Below are positions 1 to 6,704 of a stretch of DNA of 24,627 bases, piece after piece. Position 1 is the first letter of the stretch, and the number at the start of each line of letters is the position of its first letter. Below the pieces are notes generated by a model that had not been told where the DNA came from, did no database searches, and worked only from the letters and a program-made list of their open reading frames with translations. This stretch comes from Porticoccaceae bacterium. Lineage in GTDB: Bacteria; Pseudomonadota; Gammaproteobacteria; Pseudomonadales; Porticoccaceae. Where the stretch lies: positions 1 through 24,627 of the forward strand of contig JALOAH010000062.1 in NCBI GenBank assembly GCA_023228865.1, in the 5' to 3' direction. The translations under genes were made by a program, and so were the position numbers.

Positions 1-117
1 AATCGGTGTTATCGAAATATGTCCGCAAGCCAACCGCCCGGCCGTGACAGGCGGCGGCATGCCAACACAATTAATATCGCATGCGTACTTTACGGCACTT
101 CACTTTATCTGTCAATT

Positions 118-149
118 CGGGTGCCGAACTCCTTGCAAAAGGGCACCCG
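118..149. repeat. perfect 8-bp inverted repeat (hairpin)
   Basis: CGGGTGCC (118-125) and GGCACCCG (142-149) are exact reverse complements separated by 16 bases. The stem is strong and GC-rich. No T-tract follows on either strand, so it is not a standard intrinsic terminator. It could be a structured RNA element or an operator; nothing in the sequence decides this. Confidence 0.55.
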
Positions 150-293
150 CCAATCTCCAGGTCGCCAGCGCAGACACTGGAAATGGATGCAACAATTGCT
201 GAAAAACCAGGCTGTAGAACAGGTTATATTGCGGGAACGGCTTGCACGGGCTTTGCGAGAACCGGGTTTTATCACAGCCATTTTGTACGCATG

Positions 294-323
294 TTGACAT
301 TATGGTACTTAATAACCTATGAT
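294..323 (+). promoter_or_regulatory. candidate sigma70 promoter
   Basis: A perfect -35 box TTGACA (294-299) is followed after 18 bases by TATGAT (318-323), five of six matches to the -10 consensus. Transcription would start near 330 and read toward the acyl-CoA dehydrogenase gene, giving a leader of about 300 bases, or it would produce a small RNA. The first transcribed bases contain short complementary blocks (GTCTG/CAGAC; TCTGCCA/TGGCAGA) that could fold. This is inferred from consensus matching only. Confidence 0.5.
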
Positions 324-635
324 TTTGAACAATCTGTCAGTCTGCCACCCAGACCAATGGCAAGCCCTCTCGTTGGCAGATAGCAGATACCAGCACAGCC
401 GCCAACAGAATTTGGAGCGCACAACAACCGCGCCGGCGACGAACAAAGCCTACCCTGCTTGTGCCCGCACCGGGGAGCAGAAAATTTGATATACGGGCGC
501 CCTGGTTTAGAGACATGCAGTTTGGCGACAAGCGCGAAATGGCCAACTGTGCGATATCTTTACCTAATTAACTTAACACGACAAACGCTACGCTTGCGAT
601 CAGACTGACCAAATTACCCACATTGGAGAAAATTG

Positions 636-1898
636 ATGGACGTTGAATTACCCGCCGAACTGCTTGAATTCCTGGGACAACTGGATGCTTTCATTGACAA
701 GGAGATAAAGCCTCTGGAGCAGGAAAACGACAATATTCGTTTTTTTGATCACCGCCGCGAACACTCCCGCACCGATTGGGACAACCAGGGCTTGCCTACC
801 CATGAGTGGGAAGAACTCGTGTACGAAGCCAAATGTCGCGCCGACAAGGCGGGTTTTTACCGCTATGCCCTGCCCAAAGAATATGGCGGTCGCCAGGGCA
901 GCAACCTGGACGGCGCGGTTATCCGCGAACATCTGGCATCAAAAGGTCTCGGCCTGCACCACGACCTGCAAAATGAACATTCCGTCGTTGGCAACCACGT
1001 CAATGCCCAGCTGCTTCTCCAGTACGGCACATCAGAACAGCAGGAAAAACTGTTTGACAGCATTCTTCTCGGCAAGCGCACCCTCGCCGTGGCCATCACC
1101 GAACCCAACCACGGTTCCGACGCCACACACATGGAAACCACTGCGGTCAGGGACGGTAACGAATGGGTCATCAACGGCCAAAAAACCTGGAACTCGGAAG
1201 TTCATCTCTCTGACTACAACATGGTATTTGCCCGCACCAGCGGCAAAAACGGCGACGCCGAAGGCATTACCGCCTTTCTCGTGCCCATGAGCAGCGAAGG
1301 CGCAAAAATTGAGGAATACCTGTGGACATTCAATATGCCCACATCCCACGCCCGCACCAGCTTCACCAATGTCAGGGTTTCTGACAAAGACATTATTGGC
1401 GAAGAAGGTCAGGGGCTGCGCATCGCCCAGCATTTCTTTAATGAAAACCGTTTGCGCCAGGCCGCCAACAGCCTTGGCGCCGGTGTTTACTGCATCAACG
1501 AGTCCGTCAAATACGCCCTGGCAAGAAAACCTTTTGGCAAACCCCTGGCCACCAATCAGGCCATTCAATTCCCACTGGTGGAACTGCAAACCCAGGCGGA
1601 AATGTTGCGCGCATTCATTCAGAAAACTGCCTGGCTGATGGACAAATACGGCGCCTTCTCCCAGTCTGACAAGGTTTCCATGTGCAACTTCGCGGCGAAC
1701 CGCTTTTGCTGCGACGCCGCCGACAGAGCCATACAGGTTCACGGCGGCCTCGGTTACTCGCGCCACAAACAGTTTGAACATATTTATCGTCACCACCGCC
1801 GTTACAGAATCACCGAAGGTGCCGACGAAATTCAAATGCGCCGGGTTGCAGGCTATATGTTCGGCTTTATGAAACAGCAGGCACCCAAAGGCATGTAA
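636..1898 (+). CDS. acyl-CoA dehydrogenase (ACAD10/11-like)
   Basis: A flavin-dependent acyl-CoA dehydrogenase of 420 aa, the usual length for the family, predicted to oxidise an acyl-CoA to the 2,3-enoyl-CoA in the cytoplasm and pass electrons to ETF. The N-terminal helical domain is followed by the mid-domain motif AVAITEPNHGSDATH. The C-terminal part carries ARKPFGKPL and QVHGGLGYS, both FAD and tetramer contact regions, and RITEGADEIQ, where the Glu is the position of the usual catalytic base. The ATG at 636 is preferred over the TTG one codon upstream because GGAGAA (625-630) is well spaced. A phosphotransferase gene follows about 310 bases downstream. That pairing, together with the long HHRRYRITEG C-terminus, resembles ACAD10/11 and LvaC-type enzymes. 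The substrate is not determined by the sequence. Confidence 0.92.
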   Translation: MDVELPAELLEFLGQLDAFIDKEIKPLEQENDNIRFFDHRREHSRTDWDNQGLPTHEWEELVYEAKCRADKAGFYRYALPKEYGGRQGSNLDGAVIREHLASKGLGLHHDLQNEHSVVGNHVNAQLLLQYGTSEQQEKLFDSILLGKRTLAVAITEPNHGSDATHMETTAVRDGNEWVINGQKTWNSEVHLSDYNMVFARTSGKNGDAEGITAFLVPMSSEGAKIEEYLWTFNMPTSHARTSFTNVRVSDKDIIGEEGQGLRIAQHFFNENRLRQAANSLGAGVYCINESVKYALARKPFGKPLATNQAIQFPLVELQTQAEMLRAFIQKTAWLMDKYGAFSQSDKVSMCNFAANRFCCDAADRAIQVHGGLGYSRHKQFEHIYRHHRRYRITEGADEIQMRRVAGYMFGFMKQQAPKGM

Positions 1899-2211
1899 GG
1901 CAGCTGGCGTTATAAGGGCTTTATTTTCGCCTCTACAACCCCTGTCGTCACTCCTGATGTAGCCCCCCCAGAGGAGCCAGTCGTCCTCGCGATTGTTGCA
2001 CAACTGCCTGTCCCGAGTACGATTGGCCTGCGCAGGTGATGAGGCATAAACCGCCAAACTCGCTGTACTTTGCAGGCCGCCTTGCCGACTATTCTGTAGA
2101 ATACCTCGGCGGATTAAACCCTGGAGGTTTTGATCGAACTGCCCGGCAATTGGATGAGCAACTGTTTACGGCAGCGGAAAATATTTCTCGACTCAGCATT
2201 GGTGAAATTCC
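1899..2211. other. 313-base intergenic region
   Basis: No recognisable gene. A 61-codon open frame (2036-2221) overlaps the start of the next gene but has no family resemblance and no evident ribosome binding site, so I do not call it. The left part holds imperfect complementary blocks (CTACA and TGTAG around 1932-1965, next to a run of seven C), which might fold into a weak terminator or leader structure. No clear T-tract is present. Confidence 0.5.
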
Positions 2212-3300
2212 ATGTTTGTAGAAAAAACATTGCAAGCTCCTCAGAACTGGAAAGCCATTTCGGCCTTTATGGCTGAACAGGGCATTCCCCTTGACGAGGG
2301 CGCGGACATTGAACAGTTCACATCCGGCCTGGCCAACCTGAATTATTTACTGGTTCTCAAAGACGGCAGAAAAGTCGTCTTTCGCCGCCCGCCCAACGGG
2401 CCGCTGCCCCCCGGCGCCTATGATTTGGCGCGGGAATTCAATATCTATTTCAATCTCGGCAAACACCTGCCTTTTGTTCCCAAGGGTCTGGCGCTCTGCG
2501 AAGACATCAATGTCATCGGTGTACCCTTTTTTATCATGGAATTTTGCCAAGGCTTGTCCCTGGGCAGAGAATTGCCTGCCGAACTGAACGCAGTTCCCAT
2601 GATTGGCGACAAACTCAGCCGCCTGGTGATTGAGTCTCTTGCCGATCTTCACAAACTCGATCCTGTTGCGGTGGGTCTCGGCAATCTTGGCAATCCCGAA
2701 GGCTTCATCACGCGACAAATCAAGGGCTGGAAAAAGCGCGGCAGCCTGGCGTTTACAGAGCAACAAATGCCGCTGATGGAAACCATTCACCAGTGGTTGT
2801 CGGAAAATGAACCGCAACACCAACCCACTTCACTGGTTCACCACGACTACAAACTCGACAATATTCTCATCGATCCGCAAAAACTCGAAGTCAGCGGCGT
2901 CATCGATTGGGAAATGGCCACCATCGGCAATCCTTTTTTTGATCTTGCCCTAACCCTTGCCGTCTGGGGTCAACCCGGAGACAATCCTCTCTACAGCAAA
3001 CTGTGCATGATGCCCAGCAATACTGACGGTTGGTGGACAAGACAAAAAGCCCTGAATGCTTATCTTCGCCACTCCGGTTTACAGATCTCAGAAAACGACT
3101 GGAAATTTTACTGGATGCTGGCGCTACTGCGGATGGCCGTGGTATTTGCCCAGCTCGGCAACCTCTACAATCGCCAAAAGGACATGAAAGATAAAGCAAA
3201 CCCCAAGATGCATATTTCCCCTGACAGCTTTTGCGATTTTGCCGGAGAAATATTGACCCACGCGGTAGCCTTATTGAAAAACCAGAAAATGGATTTTTAA
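2212..3300 (+). CDS. APH-family phosphotransferase (acyl-CoA-linked kinase type)
   Basis: A 362-aa protein of the aminoglycoside-phosphotransferase/choline-kinase fold. The N-lobe has the nucleotide-binding strand region (NYLLVL, then KVVFRRPP, residues 45-61) and the hinge-like IMEFCQG. The C-lobe has the Brenner-type loop VHHDYKLDN, with D212 as catalytic base and N217 as metal ligand, and VIDWEMA with D232 in the DFG-equivalent position. The RRPP and HHDYKLDN signatures are typical of the subfamily found as the N-terminal domain of eukaryotic ACAD10/11 and as LvaA in Pseudomonas putida. Those act on hydroxyacyl-CoA rather than antibiotics. Next to an acyl-CoA dehydrogenase, a role in 4-hydroxyacyl-CoA breakdown is a reasonable inference. 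No strong Shine-Dalgarno precedes the ATG. Confidence 0.9.
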   Translation: MFVEKTLQAPQNWKAISAFMAEQGIPLDEGADIEQFTSGLANLNYLLVLKDGRKVVFRRPPNGPLPPGAYDLAREFNIYFNLGKHLPFVPKGLALCEDINVIGVPFFIMEFCQGLSLGRELPAELNAVPMIGDKLSRLVIESLADLHKLDPVAVGLGNLGNPEGFITRQIKGWKKRGSLAFTEQQMPLMETIHQWLSENEPQHQPTSLVHHDYKLDNILIDPQKLEVSGVIDWEMATIGNPFFDLALTLAVWGQPGDNPLYSKLCMMPSNTDGWWTRQKALNAYLRHSGLQISENDWKFYWMLALLRMAVVFAQLGNLYNRQKDMKDKANPKMHISPDSFCDFAGEILTHAVALLKNQKMDF

Positions 3301-3365
3301 CAGGGGAACAAAACCCGATAGCCTGCACTGCCTTAAACAGCGACAATTAAAAAAAGGAGCCTACC

Positions 3366-3809
3366 ATGACTGCGCAAAACCGTGAAAATGTTGGCAGAAT
3401 TGACCACATCATCCTTATCTACAAAAACCGAGAGAATCAGCGCAAGGCCAAACAACAATTCAGTGAAACCCTGAAAATTGATGACTGGCACGAAATCGGC
3501 GAAGCGCCGGAAGGGCTATCGATTGTCATTTCCTGGCAAAGCGGCATAGAACTGGTTTATCCCACCACAGATAATCCCGCCTATCAACAGCACCTGGAAA
3601 AATACGGCGAAGGATTTTATGCTATGGTTTTTGGCGTTGCCGATCTCGACGAAAGCGTTGCCCATATCGAAAATGTCAGCGGCAAAAAACCTTTTATTCT
3701 TAAAACCACCCCGGCTCCTGTCTATGAAAAATTTGACATAGCCCGCGAAGCTGTCGTCGGCAGCCTTGGCGGAAGCAAGTTGTTGCTAAGCGAATTTAGA
3801 AAAAAATAA
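3366..3809 (+). CDS. VOC-fold (glyoxalase/epimerase superfamily) protein
   Basis: A 147-aa protein with the beta-alpha-beta-beta-beta layout of the vicinal oxygen chelate superfamily. The opening GRIDHIIL places His14 where the first metal ligand normally lies, GIELVYP offers Glu62 as a second ligand, and GEGFYAMVFGVADLDESV resembles the second module of methylmalonyl-CoA epimerase and related proteins. The start is supported by AAAAAGGAG eight bases upstream of the ATG. It lies 65 bases after the phosphotransferase, on the same strand and probably in the same transcript, so it may act on a CoA thioester in that pathway. The exact reaction cannot be read from sequence. Confidence 0.8.
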   Translation: MTAQNRENVGRIDHIILIYKNRENQRKAKQQFSETLKIDDWHEIGEAPEGLSIVISWQSGIELVYPTTDNPAYQQHLEKYGEGFYAMVFGVADLDESVAHIENVSGKKPFILKTTPAPVYEKFDIAREAVVGSLGGSKLLLSEFRKK

Positions 3810-3810
3810 C

Positions 3811-3871
3811 GGCAAGCCCAGACAGGTTCCAGATGCTTGCCTGCAAACGATAATTTAGGCATTTTCGTTTG
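3811..3871. terminator. two tandem hairpins in a convergent gap
   Basis: GGCAAGC (3811-3817) pairs with GCTTGCC (3835-3841), and CAAACGA (3844-3850) pairs with TCGTTTG (3865-3871); both stems are perfect 7-mers. They lie between the end of the VOC gene (+) and the end of the small membrane-protein gene (-), where transcription from both sides should stop. Neither has a long T-tract, so termination is plausible but unproven. Confidence 0.4.
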
Positions 3872-3924
3872 TCGGACAAGCGCCTGTCAGAAAAAATCAC
3901 CACATCAACAGTTGCATCACTGTG

Positions 3925-4146
3925 TTAATTGAGCATATGAAACACAACATTGATGAGCTCAACGTAGCTCTTGCAAAGAATAAATACCAACGCCCCTATA
4001 ATTAATGCTGGAATAATGGCAAACCATTGAATATGGCCCCAGAATAAAAATCCCGATACCAAACAGGCCACCACACCAAATACTATTGATGCCACAACAC
4101 CATGGCGCATAATCAAACGCAACGCAAAAAAGGAATCGTCCAACAT
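3925..4146 (-). CDS. small two-TM membrane protein, unknown function
   Basis: A 73-aa hydrophobic protein with two predicted membrane segments (about residues 14-35 and 41-60) separated by a short turn containing GHIQW. I prefer the ATG at 4146 to the GTG six bases upstream: the sequence AGAGG lies nine bases before this ATG but only three before the GTG. I do not recognise a family. It stands alone, convergent with the VOC gene, so the context gives no function. The hydrophobic pattern and the ribosome binding site make a real gene likelier than chance. Confidence 0.55.
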   Translation of the reverse strand: MLDDSFFALRLIMRHGVVASIVFGVVACLVSGFLFWGHIQWFAIIPALIIGALVFILCKSYVELINVVFHMLN

Positions 4147-4504
4147 TATCACCCACCTCTAAAAGTAATATGGCCAATAGCCTGGCAAACGCCAAAAATT
4201 TTTCAGGAACCCGGCTTTAAATTCTATAGCACTTTTTGAGTTTCGCAATTAACTCAAATCAACCATTGCGCGCATAAATATCATTCCCGCGCAGGTAGGA
4301 ATCCAATCTATAGTCGTTTGATTTTTCTGGACTCTCGCCTGTGCGGGAGTGACGAAAACTGAATTAATCAGCGTTTCCCTAAAAATACCGACAAACCCGC
4401 GGGCAAAAAAATCTGATATATTCCGCCGGGGATGACAGTAACCAGTATGCCTCAATATTTCACGAAGGCGAACAAGACAACGCCCTATTTTTCAGAGACT
4501 GACC
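4147..4504. other. intergenic region with a dispersed-repeat relic
   Basis: No gene is supported here. A 68-codon frame on the minus strand (4249-4455) only translates the palindromic repeat at 4281-4354, giving the VTPAQARVQ...IPTCAGM string commonly seen when this repeat class is mis-called as protein. The rest is AT-rich and presumably holds the promoters of the flanking divergent genes; I found no strong consensus match. Confidence 0.6.
4281..4354. repeat. degenerate dispersed palindromic repeat (ATTCCC...GGGAAT class)
   Basis: The left arm (TCATTCCCGCGCAGGTAGGA and on to about 4305) matches the reverse complement of the right arm (about 4330-4353) at 19 of 25 positions. The arms flank a spacer of about 25 AT-rich bases. 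The sequence resembles the proteobacterial intergenic repeat whose arms read approximately GTCATTCCCGCG...CGGGAATCCA. The arm mismatches suggest an old, decayed copy. Confidence 0.7.
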
Positions 4505-4717
4505 ATGAACCCGGAAGACCTTACCAGCGCGATTAATCAGACAATGCCGTTTGGAAAATACGCGGGCAAAAAACTCATTGATTTACCCGAGCCCTACCTG
4601 GTTTGGTTTCATCAAAAAGGCTACCCTGCCGGCAAACTCGGCGAACAACTGGCGCTGATGTATGAAATCAAAGCCAATGGCCTCGAAGCCATGTTACAGC
4701 CGTTTAGATCCCGCTAA
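4505..4717 (+). CDS. DUF3820 family protein
   Basis: A 70-aa protein matching the short DUF3820 family, recognised from MPFGKYAGKKLIDLPEPYL followed by VWFHQKGYPAGKLGEQLA. The family has been named a putative quorum-sensing-regulated virulence factor in Pseudomonas, but its biochemistry is unknown to me. Length is normal for the family. Its stop codon overlaps the stop of the convergent metallopeptidase gene by four bases (4714-4717), so the two 3' ends are interlocked with no room for a separate terminator. Confidence 0.8.
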   Translation: MNPEDLTSAINQTMPFGKYAGKKLIDLPEPYLVWFHQKGYPAGKLGEQLALMYEIKANGLEAMLQPFRSR

Positions 4718-5259
4718 GGTAGGTCAACCGGGTCAGAAACCATCTCTATCCACAGCGGCGCACCGCCCCTGGCGAGATAGCTCAAATACGCGCGAACCTC
4801 AAACTCCAACTGTTGGTAACGGGGTTCCATATGCAAGCAGAGCTGATAAAAACGTTTGTCGTGACCGCTTTCCTTGAAGTGCGCCAGCTCGTGAACAACG
4901 ATCATGCGCAGAAAATCCAGCGGCATGTCACGAAATACCTTTGCCACATGAATTTCCCGTTTTGCCTTGAGCTTGCCCCCCTGCACTCGGGAAATTTTCG
5001 TGTGGGTACCCAGGACATTTTTGATCACATGCATTTTGCTGTCGTAACCGACCCGGCTGACCTGGCCGACATTGTCCATGTACTGGTTCTTTAGCGCCAG
5101 AACATAATCGTAGAGCGCCCGATCGGTGCGAATGTCATGGGCATTGGCATACTTTGTCAGCAACCATGCGCCCAGTTTTTCCCGGTCGATCATTTGCTGT
5201 ACAGATGCCACCACATCCGCTGGATAGCCGCCCAGATAATCCACTTCGCGCTTATTCAT
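4714..5259 (-). CDS. YgjP-like M48-type zinc metallopeptidase
   Basis: A 181-aa protein with the zincin signature VVHELAHFKESGHDKRFY: His123 and His127 bind zinc, Glu124 is the catalytic base and His133 is the third ligand candidate. The following LCLHMEPRYQQLEFEVRAYL is characteristic of the short YgjP/DUF45-like group annotated as M48 family metallopeptidase. A longer frame runs upstream to 5508, but that extension is Arg/Pro-rich and low in similarity to the family. I therefore place the start at the ATG at 5259, where homologous-looking sequence begins; the ribosome binding site is weak. Substrate unknown. It is divergent from the AraC-type regulator gene across 291 bases. Confidence 0.82.
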   Translation of the reverse strand: MNKREVDYLGGYPADVVASVQQMIDREKLGAWLLTKYANAHDIRTDRALYDYVLALKNQYMDNVGQVSRVGYDSKMHVIKNVLGTHTKISRVQGGKLKAKREIHVAKVFRDMPLDFLRMIVVHELAHFKESGHDKRFYQLCLHMEPRYQQLEFEVRAYLSYLARGGAPLWIEMVSDPVDLP

Positions 5260-5550
5260 TACTGATTTAACAATTTCCGGCTTATTGCCCAGGGTTCCCG
5301 TTTGGAAATATGGGGATATTGAACCCGATTTTACCCTCCTCCTGTACTGACGGGTAGGGCAGATTTTGAAGGGACAAGGATAACAAAACAACCTTGGTTT
5401 CGGCTTGCGGTTTCGTCTGTTGGGCGAGTCACTTATTTTTGCGTGCCCATTTCCCAACCCAACCGAAGTAGTTGTACCAACATCACAAAGGGATCGAATT
5501 GCGCCCAAGCCGTATTTTCGCTAGTCTTCAGCAATCCATTGGGCGATCCT

Positions 5551-6546
5551 ATGACGAAAAGTAGAGAAACTTTAACTGACTGGAAAATCAAGAAATTTTC
5601 CGAAGACGCCCGGCCTGACCAGGTCACCGATGAACTGTTTCAGATTCACGCCCAATGGAATGTGATCAGTGGCGATATACCTCCGTCTCAGACCGTAATT
5701 GCCAGCAAGGCCATCGATAATTTGCTGATCACCTTTATCGATATTCCGCCCGTGGAAGCCACGCGAGAACCCAACCTGATCAATAAGGAGGCGGATGACC
5801 GCTATTCAATCATGTATGTTTTGGCGGGTCACCACATTTTCTCCCAGGGAAACAGAGAGTTACAACTGCAGCCAGAAATGCTGACCGTGTGGAACATGTC
5901 GAAGCCGGTGCGCTTTTGCAGCAGCGAGCGTTTCAAGTTGTTTTCTCTCATCATTCCCGGCAAACAGATGCGCGCCCTGGCGCCAGATATCGATGAAGTT
6001 TGCTTGAGACACCTTGATTCCAGTTATGGCGAAGGCTATCTGCTCGCCTCCCACATGAAAGCCCTGTCAGAAACGGTCAACCATAAATCCTGGTTTGGCA
6101 CCCCCGCCATTGCCGATGCCAGCCTTCGCTTTGCGGCGGCAACAATCAACTCCTCCCACTTGATGCGGAATGTGCCCCATTCAAGACCCAGTCTCTACCA
6201 CGATATTCGCACCCATATTGCCAATAATCTGGGTGATCATTTTCTCACACCAAAAACAATCGCCCGCCATTTTGATATTTCAGCGGCCTATCTCCATCGC
6301 ATTTTTCAAAAAGATTCGTTGACTGTATCAGGACTGATTCGCCATAACAGGCTTGAGCTGGCCAAAAACATGCTCGGCGACGGCAACCTCAATCACCTCA
6401 GTATTACCGACATCTGTTTTCAATGCGGTTTCAGCGATTCCTCCCATTTCAGCCGCCTGTTTCAAAAAGAATTTGCTATGCGCCCCTCGGATATGCGCAA
6501 AGCGCAAAACTCAGCCCAGATCGATTCCAACCCTGCAACACTTTAA
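5551..6546 (+). CDS. AraC-family transcriptional regulator
   Basis: A 331-aa regulator with an N-terminal AraC-binding-like effector domain (about residues 30-190) and a C-terminal double helix-turn-helix (about 215-317). The first HTH is IARHFDISAAYLHRIFQK. The second contains ITDICFQCGFSDSSHFSRLF, the classic AraC signature, ending in RPSDMRKAQ. I chose the ATG at 5551 because the frame upstream does not look like family sequence. It directly precedes a Rieske oxygenase gene on the same strand, which fits local activation of a catabolic oxygenase by its substrate. The effector is unknown. The 291 bases upstream, shared with the divergent metallopeptidase gene, show no convincing sigma70 promoter. 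Confidence 0.92.
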   Translation: MTKSRETLTDWKIKKFSEDARPDQVTDELFQIHAQWNVISGDIPPSQTVIASKAIDNLLITFIDIPPVEATREPNLINKEADDRYSIMYVLAGHHIFSQGNRELQLQPEMLTVWNMSKPVRFCSSERFKLFSLIIPGKQMRALAPDIDEVCLRHLDSSYGEGYLLASHMKALSETVNHKSWFGTPAIADASLRFAAATINSSHLMRNVPHSRPSLYHDIRTHIANNLGDHFLTPKTIARHFDISAAYLHRIFQKDSLTVSGLIRHNRLELAKNMLGDGNLNHLSITDICFQCGFSDSSHFSRLFQKEFAMRPSDMRKAQNSAQIDSNPATL

Positions 6547-6626
6547 TAGACCACCGCCATAAGCAAGGGCTGCAGTCTCCCCTGTATTTATGGTCTGAGT
6601 TTATGGATAGTCAAATCCTGTTCACT

Positions 6627-6649
6627 GTTGCTCAAGACGAATCAGCAAC
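6627..6649. promoter_or_regulatory. inverted repeat upstream of the oxygenase gene, candidate operator
   Basis: GTTGCT (6627-6632) and AGCAAC (6644-6649) are perfect inverted half-sites whose centres are 17 bases apart, about 55 bases before the Rieske gene. Placement and symmetry fit a regulator binding site, but AraC-type operators are often direct repeats, so assignment to the adjacent regulator is tentative. A short RNA hairpin is the alternative. Confidence 0.35.
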
Positions 6650-6704
6650 GGCTATTTATTCTGTCGACCCTGAAACAGTTTTACGCGGCAGAGGATAAGA
6701 TAAT

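Larger units (their letters stand above)
1..635. other. long region without a recognisable gene
   Basis: I recognise no protein in this 635-base stretch. Open frames on both strands are short, overlap one another, lack convincing ribosome binding sites and resemble no family I know. It does contain a perfect 8-bp hairpin (118-149) and a sigma70-like promoter (294-323), listed separately, so part of it may be transcribed as a leader or small RNA. A good Shine-Dalgarno (GGAGAA, 625-630) at the right edge belongs to the acyl-CoA dehydrogenase gene. Confidence 0.6.

Noticed and set aside
19..383. Overlapping open frames of 62-100 codons at the left end
   Set aside because: They overlap on both strands, have no credible ribosome binding sites and their translations look like random Arg/Pro-rich sequence.
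2036..2221. 61-codon frame overlapping the phosphotransferase start
   Set aside because: No ribosome binding site, no recognisable similarity, and it runs past the start of a well-supported gene.
4249..4455. 68-codon minus-strand frame
   Set aside because: Its translation is that of the palindromic repeat (VTPAQARVQ type), a known source of false gene calls.
5260..5508. N-terminal extension of the metallopeptidase frame
   Set aside because: Arg/Pro-rich and unlike the family; the extension covers the divergent promoter region, so the ATG at 5259 is preferred.
6423..6698. 91-codon frame between the AraC regulator and the oxygenase
   Set aside because: Its first half is a shadow of the regulator's HTH coding sequence, and the rest has no start signal or similarity.
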